A stretch of 52,855 nt of DNA, from NCBI RefSeq assembly GCF_006546835.1, contig NZ_VICB01000024.1, positions 1 to 52,855 of the forward strand. Reading direction: 5' to 3'. Position 1 is the first letter of the stretch. Each line of letters starts with the position of its first letter. The notes beneath the pieces were generated by a model that saw only the letters and a program-made list of their open reading frames with translations, did no database searches and was not told the DNA's origin. Positions 42,354-51,395 of this stretch are shown here, in pieces. This DNA is from Actinomyces johnsonii (GTDB taxonomy: Bacteria > Actinomycetota > Actinomycetes > Actinomycetales > Actinomycetaceae). The position numbers and the translations under genes are program-made.

Positions 42354-44141
42354 ATGACAAGAACCGAGCGCACCTACCAGCGGACCTACCCCGTCTCACC
42401 AGACGGGAACCCGTTCGTCCACAACAATCTTGGCCTCTACACCCAGAACCACCCCGTGCCGCCGGCCGATATCGCCGAACGCAGGGCCTACCTCGTGGGT
42501 TCGGGCATCGGCGCTCTGCTGGCCGCGGCCTTCCTCATCCGCGATGGGCGTATGCCGGGGTGCAACATCACCGTCCTGGAACAGCTCGCCGTCCCCGGCG
42601 GCTCATTTGACGGCGCCGGGGACACCGACAAGGGCTTCATTGCTCGTGGGGGCAGGGAGATGGGCCAGCACTTCGAGTGCTTCTGGGACATCATGCGTGA
42701 GATCCCGGCGCTGGAGATGCCCGAGCCCTACACCGTCCTTGACGAGTTCCGCACTGTTAACGAGAACGATCCCAACATCGATCCCTGCCGGGTGATCCAC
42801 CGCCGTGGGCATTGTCGGGACACCTACAAGATGGGGCTGAACAAGAAGGGGAAGCACGCAGTCATCAAGCTTCTGATGGCCAAGGAGGAAGTGACCTACG
42901 GAAAAACCATCGAGGACTGGTTCGACTCCGATTTCCTCGCCTCGAACTTCTACACGCTGTTCAAGACGATGTTCGCCTTCCAGCAGTACGAGTCCCTCAC
43001 CGAGATGAAGCGGTACATGCACCGCTTCCTTCAGTACTTCCCCGGGTTCTCCGATCTGTCCTGTTTGCGCTTCTCCCGCTACAACCAGTTCGAGTCCTTC
43101 ATCCTGCCGTTGACCCGTTGGCTGAAGGACAAGGGCGTGGTCTTTCAGTACGACACCTGTGTCGACGACCTGAAGATGGTCATCACCTCCGGGCGCAAGG
43201 TGGTAACCGGTATTCGTTTCCATCGTGCTGATGGACAGGAGGGAACTATCGACGTCGCCGAAAAGGACCTTGTCCTGGCCACCATCGGTTCGTGTACCGA
43301 GTCTACCGGCTACGGCGACATGGACACCGTCCCTCCCTTCCTCACTGACCAGCCCGGAGGAGCCTGGACACTGTGGCGCAACCTTGCGAAGAAATCAGCG
43401 GTCTTCGGCCGCCCTGACGTGTTCTGCTCCGATCCCCACAAGACCGTGTGGGAATCCGCCTCTTTCAACTTCATCGGGGCCGACCATCCCTTCTTGAAGA
43501 AGATCTATGAGCTCACCGGCAATGACCCTCTGTCGGGCCGCACGGTTACCGGCGGTATCATCACCGCGGAGGACTCAGGCTGGTGCCTGTCTCTGACCAT
43601 GAATCGTCAGCCCCAGTTCCGGGCTCAGCCGAAGGACTGGGGCGTGGCCTGGGCCTATGGTCTCTATCCACACGCCCTGGGGAACTGTGTGCGCAAGCCG
43701 ATGATCGAGTGCACTGGTGAGGAGGTCCTGAAGGAATACTGCTACCACTTCGGCCTTATCGGTCAGTTCGAGGAGATCAAAAAGCGCACCAAGGTTCGCC
43801 TGGCGACGATGCCCTACATCACCTCCTTCTTCATGCCTCGACGCGCCGGGGACAGGCCTGAGGTGATTCCGGATGGCTGCGTCAATCTCGGCCTTCTCGG
43901 GCAGTTTGTTGAGACGCCCGATGACTGCGTCTTCACAACCGAGGGATCGGCGCGCACGGCGATGATGGCCGTCTACGGGCTGCTCGACCTCGACCGAGAC
44001 GTTCCCCCGATCTGGCCTGCCCAGTACGACGTCCGTGCGCTGCTGGCGGCTGCGAAAACGATGAACGATGGCAAGCTCCCCGGCGAGAAGGTTCTGAACC
44101 GCTTCCTGCGAGGCACGTATTACGAGGATATCCTTCCCTGA
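42354..44141 (+). CDS. ohyA: Oleate hydratase (MCRA family)
   Basis: The FAD enzyme adds water to the 9,10 double bond of oleate and related fatty acids, giving 10-hydroxystearate; in pathogens and commensals this detoxifies host fatty acids. The 595-residue protein has the FAD-binding YLVGSGIGALLAAAFLIRDG, VLEQLAVPGGSFDG, the active-site ARGGREMGQHFECFWDI and the later family block YESLTEMKRYMHRFLQYFPGF. The usual REMEN at the catalytic loop reads REMGQ here. A strong AGGAGGAG precedes the ATG. The open frame upstream to 42066 is antisense to the helicase and is rejected. It is monocistronic. Confidence 0.93.
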   Translation: MTRTERTYQRTYPVSPDGNPFVHNNLGLYTQNHPVPPADIAERRAYLVGSGIGALLAAAFLIRDGRMPGCNITVLEQLAVPGGSFDGAGDTDKGFIARGGREMGQHFECFWDIMREIPALEMPEPYTVLDEFRTVNENDPNIDPCRVIHRRGHCRDTYKMGLNKKGKHAVIKLLMAKEEVTYGKTIEDWFDSDFLASNFYTLFKTMFAFQQYESLTEMKRYMHRFLQYFPGFSDLSCLRFSRYNQFESFILPLTRWLKDKGVVFQYDTCVDDLKMVITSGRKVVTGIRFHRADGQEGTIDVAEKDLVLATIGSCTESTGYGDMDTVPPFLTDQPGGAWTLWRNLAKKSAVFGRPDVFCSDPHKTVWESASFNFIGADHPFLKKIYELTGNDPLSGRTVTGGIITAEDSGWCLSLTMNRQPQFRAQPKDWGVAWAYGLYPHALGNCVRKPMIECTGEEVLKEYCYHFGLIGQFEEIKKRTKVRLATMPYITSFFMPRRAGDRPEVIPDGCVNLGLLGQFVETPDDCVFTTEGSARTAMMAVYGLLDLDRDVPPIWPAQYDVRALLAAAKTMNDGKLPGEKVLNRFLRGTYYEDILP

Positions 44142-44267
44142 CCGGGCCGAGCAGAGGGCGGCTCAGCAAGACGACGGTCGAGGGATTCGCTATGACGAAG
44201 GGGATGATTCGTGAGAGCATGCGGGCCGTCCCCTCCTGCTGCGACACCGTGAAAGGCCGAATCTCCC

Positions 44268-45812
44268 ATGGAAGCCCTCGCCGCTCAGCTTGAGGCGGTC
44301 TCGGACTGGATCACGCTCCACATCACCATGTGGGTGCTTGTCGGTACCGGGATCCTGCTGACCATCCGTACCGGCGCCGTCCAGCTGCGCCGTCTGCCGG
44401 ACATGCTCCACCAGGTGGCCGGATCGCGTTCCGGTGCACAGGGAGGCATCTCCTCCTTCCAAGCCTTCACGATCTCCTTGGCCGCCCGCGTGGGTATCGG
44501 CAACGTCTTCGGCGTGGCCGCGGCCCTCATCTTGGGCGGCCCTGGTGCGATCTTCTGGATGTGGATCGTGGCCTTGGTCGGCATGGCCACCGCCTTCTTC
44601 GAGGCGACCCTGGCCCAGATGTTCAAGGTCCGCCACACCGACGGCTCCTTCCGCGGCGGCCCCGCCTACTACATGGCCAGGGGGATGCGCAGCCGGGCCC
44701 TGGGCGTCGTCTTCGCGGGGCTGACGATCTTCACCTGCGGCTTCTCCATCATCATGGTCCAGTCCAACGCCGTCGCCGGTGTCATCGGCCCGGGGTCTCC
44801 GCTCAACCTGCCCCCGAGCGTCGCCGCCGCGGTCCTGGTGGGGCTGGCCGCCCTCGTCATCCTCGGAGGGGTGCGCCGGGTCGCCCGCGTCACCGAGTGG
44901 ATGGCGCCGATCATGGCCCTGGTCTACGTGGTCATGGCCATCATCATCGTCGGCCTCCACATCAGCCGGCTCCCAGGCATCCTGGCCACCATCGTGGGCT
45001 CGGCCTTCGGCCCCTACCCCTTCGCCGGAGGGGTGACCGGAGGCATTATCGCAGCCCTGACCAACGGAACCCGCCGCGGCCTGTTCTCCAATGAGGCCGG
45101 ACAGGGTACCGCGCCCTTCGCGGCCGCCACCGCGACCGTCGCTCACCCGGTCCAGCAGGGGCTCATTCAGTCCCTCGGCGTGTTCGTTGACACCATCATC
45201 GTGTGCACCGCAACCGCCTTCATCATCCTGGTCTCCGGCGTCTACAGCCCCGCCCTCGTCGAGGCCGGCACTCTGACACCCGACGCCGCGGGAACCTTGA
45301 CCTCCGACGCCGTCGCCGCCACCCTCGGCGGCTGGACCGCCGTGCCCATGACCATCGTCATCTTCGTCCTGGCCTTCTCCTCCATCATCGCAGCGGCCAC
45401 CTATTCCGAGGTCTCCATGACCTTCATCTCCGAGCGGCCCGCATGGCGATGGCTGCCCCGACTGGTCTCGGTGGCCTCCACCGGCCTGGGCGCGCTGGCC
45501 ACCCTGACCGTCGTGTGGAACACCGTCGACATCACCATGGCCGTCATGACACTGACCAACCTGGTGGCCCTCATCTGGCTCGCCCGCTGGGGCGTGGGAG
45601 CCCTCAGGGACTGGGACGCCCAGCGCGCGGCGGGACGAACCGCCCCCCTGTTCAACGGCATCGGTAACCCGCACCTTCCCGGGGACCTGCCCGGCGACGT
45701 CTGGACCGGTGAGAGAGCCAGCCTGGCCGAGGCGGACGGAACCGCCGCCGACGTTCCCGCAGCCACCCCGGCCAGCAGTCAGCCGGCCGCCTCGACAGGA
45801 GCCGACGCATGA
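44268..45812 (+). CDS. AGCS-family sodium:alanine/glycine symporter, paralog 1
   Basis: The 514-residue carrier has about 11 membrane segments. Family marks are GGISSFQAFTISLAARVGIGNVFGVAAALILGGPGAIFWMW (the sodium and substrate site region), FRGGPAYYMARG, the binding-site Q-x-N in IMVQSNAVAG, and GLFSNEAGQGTAPFAAATATVAHPVQQG. The C-terminal 60 residues are an alanine-rich cytosolic tail. It is the first of four AGCS paralogs in a row, and its stop overlaps the next start (ATGA). Confidence 0.92.
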   Translation: MEALAAQLEAVSDWITLHITMWVLVGTGILLTIRTGAVQLRRLPDMLHQVAGSRSGAQGGISSFQAFTISLAARVGIGNVFGVAAALILGGPGAIFWMWIVALVGMATAFFEATLAQMFKVRHTDGSFRGGPAYYMARGMRSRALGVVFAGLTIFTCGFSIIMVQSNAVAGVIGPGSPLNLPPSVAAAVLVGLAALVILGGVRRVARVTEWMAPIMALVYVVMAIIIVGLHISRLPGILATIVGSAFGPYPFAGGVTGGIIAALTNGTRRGLFSNEAGQGTAPFAAATATVAHPVQQGLIQSLGVFVDTIIVCTATAFIILVSGVYSPALVEAGTLTPDAAGTLTSDAVAATLGGWTAVPMTIVIFVLAFSSIIAAATYSEVSMTFISERPAWRWLPRLVSVASTGLGALATLTVVWNTVDITMAVMTLTNLVALIWLARWGVGALRDWDAQRAAGRTAPLFNGIGNPHLPGDLPGDVWTGERASLAEADGTAADVPAATPASSQPAASTGADA

Positions 45813-47263
45813 ACCTCACCAGTATCGAGAACCTGCTCAACTCCGTTGACGACTTCTTCTACACCTACCTCCTCGCCGCTCTTCTCATCCTGGCCGGCAT
45901 CTACCTGACAATGCGCACCTTCGGGGTGCAGCTGCGCCACTTCGGCACCATGGTCAACTCACTATCCGGGTCGCGCTCGGGTGCGCACGGAGGCATCTCC
46001 TCCTTCCAGGCCTTCGCCGTGGGGCTGGCCGCCCGAGTCGGCATCGGCAACATCGCCGGAGTCGCCCTGGCCGTCGTGGCCGGTGGCCCCGGCGCCCTGT
46101 TCTGGATGTGGGTCGTCGCCCTCATCGGCATGGCCACCAGCTTCGTGGAGTCCACACTCGCACAGATCTTCAAAGAGCGAGGACGAGACTTCACCTTCCG
46201 TGGAGGCCCCGCCTACTACATCAAGAACGGTCTGGGATCGGCCCTGTGGGGCAAGGTCTTCGCCGCCCTGTGCATTGTCTCGGTGGGTGTCACCGTGGTC
46301 ATGGTGCAGACGAACTCACTTGCCCAGGTTATGACGGCCACCGTCCCCAGCCTTTCGGGCTGGATGGTCGGAGTCTTCCTCGTCCTGCTGACCGCTCCCG
46401 TGGTCCTGGGCGGGGTGCGCCTCGTGGCCCGTGTCGCGGAGTGGTTGGCCCCGATCATGGCACTGGCCTACGTGCTCATGGCGGTGGTGGTCATCCTCCT
46501 CAACGTGAGCCGGCTCTACGATGTCTTCTGCAGCATCCTCATTGGGGCCTTCGGTCTCGATCAGGCCTTCTTCGGCACCGCCGGAGGAGTCCTCGCGGCA
46601 CTGCTCAACGGCGTGCGCCGTGGCTTGTTCTCCAACGAGGCCGGTCTTGGAACCGTCCCCAACGCCGCCGGTACCGCCACCGTCGCCCATCCTGTGCGCC
46701 AGGGACTCATCCAGTCCTTCGGCGTGTTCGTCGACACGATCCTCGTGTGCACAGCCACCGGCCTGCTCATCCTGTTGACCACCGACACCTACCGTCCCGG
46801 GGACGATTCCTTGGAGGGAGCGATCCTCACCCAGCAGGCCGTCGTCGAGCATCTGGGGTCCTGGACCACCTGGCCCATGGTGGTGCTCATCTTCGTCCTG
46901 GTCTTCTCCACGGTTCTAGGCTGCTACTCCTACGCGCAGGTCAACGTCAACTTCCTGGGCGGAGAGCGCCGGGCCGAGCAGGTCTTCGGGATCCTCCTGA
47001 CCGCTGCGGCCTTCGGTGGCACCGTCCTGACCCTGCCCGTCGTGTGGGCCCTGTCCGACATCGCCCTGGGGCTCCTGGGCGTGCTCAACCTCGTCGTCAT
47101 CATCCGTCTGGCACCCTGGGTCAACGGGGCGCTGCGGGACTTCGAGAACCAGCGCGCCCAGGGCCTTACCGAGCCGACCTTCGTCGGTCACGGCAACTCC
47201 CTCCTGCCCGGAGACGTGGTTCCCGGGGTCTGGGAGCCCGACGACGTGGCGAAGCGGGGTTGA
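45809..47263 (+). CDS. AGCS-family sodium:amino acid symporter, paralog 2
   Basis: The 484-residue carrier has the same layout as paralog 1: GGISSFQAFAVGLAARVGIGNIAGVALAVVAGGPGALFWMW, FRGGPAYYIKNG, VVMVQTNSLAQ, and GLFSNEAGLGTVPNAAGTATVAHPVRQG, the most canonical version of the last motif together with paralog 4. It is translationally coupled to paralog 1 and followed six bases later by paralog 3. Alanine or glycine is the family substrate; the exact specificity cannot be read from sequence. Confidence 0.92.
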   Translation: MNLTSIENLLNSVDDFFYTYLLAALLILAGIYLTMRTFGVQLRHFGTMVNSLSGSRSGAHGGISSFQAFAVGLAARVGIGNIAGVALAVVAGGPGALFWMWVVALIGMATSFVESTLAQIFKERGRDFTFRGGPAYYIKNGLGSALWGKVFAALCIVSVGVTVVMVQTNSLAQVMTATVPSLSGWMVGVFLVLLTAPVVLGGVRLVARVAEWLAPIMALAYVLMAVVVILLNVSRLYDVFCSILIGAFGLDQAFFGTAGGVLAALLNGVRRGLFSNEAGLGTVPNAAGTATVAHPVRQGLIQSFGVFVDTILVCTATGLLILLTTDTYRPGDDSLEGAILTQQAVVEHLGSWTTWPMVVLIFVLVFSTVLGCYSYAQVNVNFLGGERRAEQVFGILLTAAAFGGTVLTLPVVWALSDIALGLLGVLNLVVIIRLAPWVNGALRDFENQRAQGLTEPTFVGHGNSLLPGDVVPGVWEPDDVAKRG

Positions 47264-47268
47264 TCACG

Positions 47269-48744
47269 ATGACTGCATTGGCACACGCCTCGTGGCTGGA
47301 CCAGCTCGACTCCGCTCTGGCCACTGTCTCCGACCTGCTCTACTCCTGGGTCCTCATGTGGCTGCTGGTGGGAGCCGGCATCTTCTTCACCATCAGAACC
47401 CGGGGCGTCCAGCTGCGGCACACCGGAGCCATTGCGGCCTCGGTGGCGGGCTCCCGCGACGGGCGCCACGGCGGGATCACCTCCTTCCAGGCCTTCGCCG
47501 TCGGACTTGCCTGCCGGGTGGGAACCGGCAATATCGTCGGAGTCGCCCTGGCGCTCATCATGGGCGGGCCCGGTGCCGTGCTGTGGATGTGGCTCGTGGC
47601 GATCCTGGGGACCGCTACCGCCTTCAGCGAGGCGACGCTCGCCCAGCTGTTCAAGGTGCGCCGTTCGGACGACACCTTCCGCGGCGGTCCCGCCTACTAC
47701 ATCTCCCGCGGACTGCGGCTGCCGATTCTGGGCGCGGTGTTCGCCGTCCTCTTCCTCATCGCCAACGGCCTGGTCATGCCCATGGTGCAGGCCAACGCCA
47801 TCACCGCCTCCCTGCAGGGCGCCGGTGGCCTGTCGCCGAGTCTGGGGGCCGTCCTCGTCGTGGCCCTCACCGCTCCGGTTCTCCTCGGGGGCCTGCGCGC
47901 CATGGCCCGGGTGGCCGAGTACCTGGCCCCGCTCATGGCGCTGGCCTACCTGGTGCTGGTCCTGGCCATCCTTGTCACCCACCCGGTTCAAGCCTGGGAG
48001 GCGCTGCGCTCCATCATCGAGGGCGCCTTCGGCATGCGCCAGGGATTGGGTGGCTTGGCCGGGGGAGTGACGGCGGCGCTGCTCAACGGCGTGCGCCGCG
48101 GCCTGTTCTCCAATGAGGCGGGGTTGGGAGGCGCCGCCTGCGCCGCGGGCTCGGCCACCGTGAGGCACCCGGTCCAGCAGGGATTCATCCAGGCCTTCGG
48201 GGTCGTGGTGGACACTCTGTTCGTGTGCACGGCGACGGCGCTGGCGATCCTGGTCGCCGGAGCCGGCGTCTTCCGGCCCGGGACGACGGCCAAGGAGACC
48301 GCGGGCACCCTCACCCAGGACGCCATCGCTCACCTCGTGGGGGAGTGGAGCCGTTGGCCCATGGCCCTGCTCGTCGTGGTGCTGGCCTACACCACCATCA
48401 TCGGGGCCTTCTCTTACGCCCAGGTCTGCCTGGATTACCTCACCGACCGCCCCTGGGTATCCCGAGCCCTCCAGATCGGCGCCGTCGTCTGCGCCGGGGT
48501 GGGAAGCGTGCAACAGCTGACCACCGTGTGGACCTTGGCGGATGTGCTCTTGGGCGCCGGCGCCATTATCAACCTCATCGCACTCGTGGCGTTGAGTCGA
48601 TGGGTCGCTGGCGCCCTGAAGGATTGGGAGGCGCTGCGAGGCTCCTCGACGCCGAATGAGGAACGGGCCGTCTTCCGGGGAGACTCCGAGCACCTGCCGG
48701 CCGCCTTGCCGGCAGGAGCATGGGAGAGTCCGGTCAGTCGGTAG
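47269..48744 (+). CDS. AGCS-family sodium:amino acid symporter, paralog 3
   Basis: The 491-residue carrier has GGITSFQAFAVGLACRVGTGNIVGVALALIMGGPGAVLWMW, FRGGPAYYISRG and MPMVQANAITA. In the conserved C-terminal motif it reads GLFSNEAGLGGAACAAGSATVRHPVQQG, replacing the usual G-[ST]-[AV]-P-[NF]-x-A with G-G-A-A-C-A-A. That change may shift substrate choice. I start at the ATG at 47269, six bases after paralog 2; a long in-frame upstream extension overlaps paralog 2 and is a shadow. Confidence 0.91.
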   Translation: MTALAHASWLDQLDSALATVSDLLYSWVLMWLLVGAGIFFTIRTRGVQLRHTGAIAASVAGSRDGRHGGITSFQAFAVGLACRVGTGNIVGVALALIMGGPGAVLWMWLVAILGTATAFSEATLAQLFKVRRSDDTFRGGPAYYISRGLRLPILGAVFAVLFLIANGLVMPMVQANAITASLQGAGGLSPSLGAVLVVALTAPVLLGGLRAMARVAEYLAPLMALAYLVLVLAILVTHPVQAWEALRSIIEGAFGMRQGLGGLAGGVTAALLNGVRRGLFSNEAGLGGAACAAGSATVRHPVQQGFIQAFGVVVDTLFVCTATALAILVAGAGVFRPGTTAKETAGTLTQDAIAHLVGEWSRWPMALLVVVLAYTTIIGAFSYAQVCLDYLTDRPWVSRALQIGAVVCAGVGSVQQLTTVWTLADVLLGAGAIINLIALVALSRWVAGALKDWEALRGSSTPNEERAVFRGDSEHLPAALPAGAWESPVSR

Positions 48745-48914
48745 ACCAAAGGCGTCACCGAATCGAAACACTGTGTCCGTAGCCTTCGGGACTACGGTGC
48801 ACCATCCGTCCCCTCACAAGAGGGGCTGATCGGGCAATGAAGCGCGTCGCCGCACTGACTGCGCCTATCGCCCGCCTTACCTGCATCGTCATCCCACTCC
48901 ATGGAGGTTCTCAC

Positions 48915-50510
48915 GTGCAACCGGTTCTGGCTCCCCTGAACAGTGCCGCATCCAGCGGAGGCAACGGCTGGATCGACTCTCTGGAGTCCTTCTTCACCGC
49001 TGGTGCGGACATTCTGGACAAGGCCTCCGGCTACTTGTTCCTCTACCTGCTCGCCTGGCTCCTTGTTCTGGGAGGCCTCTACTTCACGGTACGAACTGGT
49101 GCGGTGCAGTTCCGACTTTTCCCCCACATGGTGCGGGCCATCACCTCCTCCCGAGGTAGCAACGAGGGAGGTATCTCCTCCTTCCAGGCCTTCGCCGTCG
49201 GCCTGGCCTCCCGGGTCGGTACCGGTAACATCGTGGGCGTGGCCATCGCTATCACCATGGGCGGCCCCGGCGCGATCTTCTGGATGTGGATCGTGGCCCT
49301 GGTGGGTATGGCGACTGGATTCATCGAGGCCACTTTGGCCCAGATGTACAAGGTCACCCATCCCGACGGCTCCTTCCGCGGAGGCCCCGCCTACTACATC
49401 CAGCGCGGCCTGGGATCCAAGACGGCCGCTCGGGTCTTCGCCGTGGTCATCACCTTTGTCTTCGGCTTCGCCTACGAGGCGACTCAGGCCAACACCATCG
49501 CGGCCACCATGAAGAGCACCTTCCATATCGAGCCGTGGATGACCGCCGTCGGCCTGGTCGTCATCACCACGCCGATCATCTTCAAGGGCATCAAGTCGGT
49601 GGCCGCCGTCTCCGAGTGGCTCGTACCGATCATGACAGTGGTCTACGCCCTCATCGCCCTGACTATCCTGGTGCTGCACGTCGGCGCGATCCCGAGAGCC
49701 ATCGTCTCCATCTTCGAGGGGGCCTTCGGACTCAATCAGGCCTTCGCCGGCACCGCCGGCGGACTCTTCGCCGCCGCGCTCAACGGGGTCAAGCGAGGCC
49801 TGTTCTCCAACGAGGCCGGTGAGGGATCGGTCCCCAACATCGCCGCCACGGCGACCGTCCCCCACCCCGTGCAGCAGGGATTCGTGCAGTCCCTGGGTGT
49901 CTTCGTCGACACGATCGTGGTGTGCACCGTCACCGCCCTCATCGTCTTGCTCTCCGGCGTCTACGATCCGATGGCCGCCAAAGCCGATCCGGGCACCGCG
50001 AACGCTGCCGCCAACACCCTGACCTCCGCCTCCGTCACCCACGTGCTCGGCGGCTGGGCGCAGTACCTCATGGCCATCATCATCTTCGTCTTCGCCTACT
50101 CCTCGCTCCTGGGCAACTACACCTACGCCCAGGTCAACATGGACTTCCTCCAGGGCAGGCAGCACAAGCACTACGCCCTGCGGGCCATGATCATCGTGGC
50201 CACCGCCGTCGGCTCCTTGTCCACCCTCACCTTCGTGTGGAACCTCTCCGATCTGGTCATGGGCGCGATGACCGTTATCAACATGGTCTCCATCCTCGCG
50301 CTGGGAGGCTGGGCCTTCGGAGCCCTGCGCGACTGGGAGGTGCAGCGCCGAGCCGTCCAGGCCGGGCAGAAGGAGGAGATCCGCTTCATCGCCACTGACA
50401 ACCCCTACCTGCCCGGCGATCTCCCTGGGGAGATCTGGGCCGTCGACGGTCCCGCCCACGCCGCCATCCTGGAGCGTCGCGCCGCGCTGGAGGAGGCGTC
50501 GGGCGACTGA
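48915..50510 (+). CDS. AGCS-family sodium:alanine/glycine symporter, paralog 4
   Basis: The 531-residue carrier has GGISSFQAFAVGLASRVGTGNIVGVAIAITMGGPGAIFWMW, FRGGPAYYIQRG, YEATQANTIAATM and GLFSNEAGEGSVPNIAATATVPHPVQQG. Its TM4 region differs from the other three (FAYEATQANTIA against IIMVQSNAVA), closer to widespread AGCS proteins. I prefer the GTG at 48915, with GGAGG seven bases upstream, to the ATG at 48837, which lacks one. The 170-base gap before it, with a small CCCCTC/GAGGGG hairpin (48810-48825), suggests its own promoter. Confidence 0.9.
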   Translation: MQPVLAPLNSAASSGGNGWIDSLESFFTAGADILDKASGYLFLYLLAWLLVLGGLYFTVRTGAVQFRLFPHMVRAITSSRGSNEGGISSFQAFAVGLASRVGTGNIVGVAIAITMGGPGAIFWMWIVALVGMATGFIEATLAQMYKVTHPDGSFRGGPAYYIQRGLGSKTAARVFAVVITFVFGFAYEATQANTIAATMKSTFHIEPWMTAVGLVVITTPIIFKGIKSVAAVSEWLVPIMTVVYALIALTILVLHVGAIPRAIVSIFEGAFGLNQAFAGTAGGLFAAALNGVKRGLFSNEAGEGSVPNIAATATVPHPVQQGFVQSLGVFVDTIVVCTVTALIVLLSGVYDPMAAKADPGTANAAANTLTSASVTHVLGGWAQYLMAIIIFVFAYSSLLGNYTYAQVNMDFLQGRQHKHYALRAMIIVATAVGSLSTLTFVWNLSDLVMGAMTVINMVSILALGGWAFGALRDWEVQRRAVQAGQKEEIRFIATDNPYLPGDLPGEIWAVDGPAHAAILERRAALEEASGD

Positions 50511-50534
50511 TCTCGACGGGCTAGGCTGGCACCC

Positions 50535-51359
50535 ATGAAGATCGCACGATTCTCCACCGGCGACGAGCCCCGCTACGGAATCGTCCAGGGCCTGCCTGAC
50601 GACGAGGTCGCCTCGGGCGAGTCCGAGGGGCACCTTCTGGTCCTCAGAGGCGACCCCCTCTACTCCCTGCCCGAGGCTACCGGAGAGGTCGTCGAGCTGC
50701 GCGACGCCCGCCTCCTGTCCCCGGTCATCCCCCGCTCCAAGGTCGTGGGCATCGGGAAGAACTACGCGGACCACATCGCCGAGATGGGGGAGGCCGAGCC
50801 GCCTCGGGCCCCGGTCGTCTTCCTCAAGCCCAACACCTCCGTCATCGGTCCGGATGCCCCGATCGTCCTTCCTGCTTGGAGCGACGAGGTCCACTACGAG
50901 GCCGAACTGGCCGTTGTCATCAAGACCCTCGCCAAGGACGTCCCCGCCGACCACGTCGACGACGTCATCTTGGGTTACACGGTCGCCAACGATGTCTCGG
51001 CCCGCGACCGCCAGCGCGCCGAGCCGCAGTGGGTGCGGGCCAAGGCCTTTGACACCTCCTGCCCCCTGGGGCCCTGGATCGAGGTTCCCGAGCCCGGCCG
51101 CGCACCCGTCTTCTCTCCCGACGATGCCGTAGTACGTGCTCGGGTCGACGGTCGTCTCGTCCAGGAGGGGCGCACGGCGGACATGATCCGCGCGGTCCCC
51201 GAGCTGGTCTCCTACATCTCGACGATCTTCACCCTCCTGCCCGGTGACGTCATCCTCACCGGCACGTCGGCGGGGGTCGGCGAGATCCGGGCCGGTCAGC
51301 GCGTCGAGGTCGAGGTCGAGGGAATCGGCTCGTTCTCCAACCCGGTAGTGCGACGCTGA
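50535..51359 (+). CDS. Fumarylacetoacetate hydrolase-family protein
   Basis: The 274-residue enzyme belongs to the FAH/acylpyruvase/decarboxylase family. The N-terminal 60 residues form the small domain. The metal site is visible in EVHYEAELAVVI (two glutamates) and VANDVSARD (aspartate), with the conserved lysine and KAFDTSCPLGPW following, and VILTGTSAGVGEIRAGQRVEVEVEGIG at the end. Substrates in this family range from acylpyruvates to 2-hydroxyhepta-2,4-diene-1,7-dioate; none can be chosen here. It lies 24 bases after the fourth AGCS gene and may be cotranscribed. Confidence 0.9.
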   Translation: MKIARFSTGDEPRYGIVQGLPDDEVASGESEGHLLVLRGDPLYSLPEATGEVVELRDARLLSPVIPRSKVVGIGKNYADHIAEMGEAEPPRAPVVFLKPNTSVIGPDAPIVLPAWSDEVHYEAELAVVIKTLAKDVPADHVDDVILGYTVANDVSARDRQRAEPQWVRAKAFDTSCPLGPWIEVPEPGRAPVFSPDDAVVRARVDGRLVQEGRTADMIRAVPELVSYISTIFTLLPGDVILTGTSAGVGEIRAGQRVEVEVEGIGSFSNPVVRR

Positions 51360-51395
51360 GCCGACGGCGTCGGCCGCGAAGGGGAATCCTCGGGA

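Noticed and set aside
46108..47268. Apparent 878-residue fusion of AGCS paralog 3 with an upstream domain
   Set aside because: The extra 387 codons are a frame-shifted reading of paralog 2 with no transporter motifs; paralog 3 starts at 47269.
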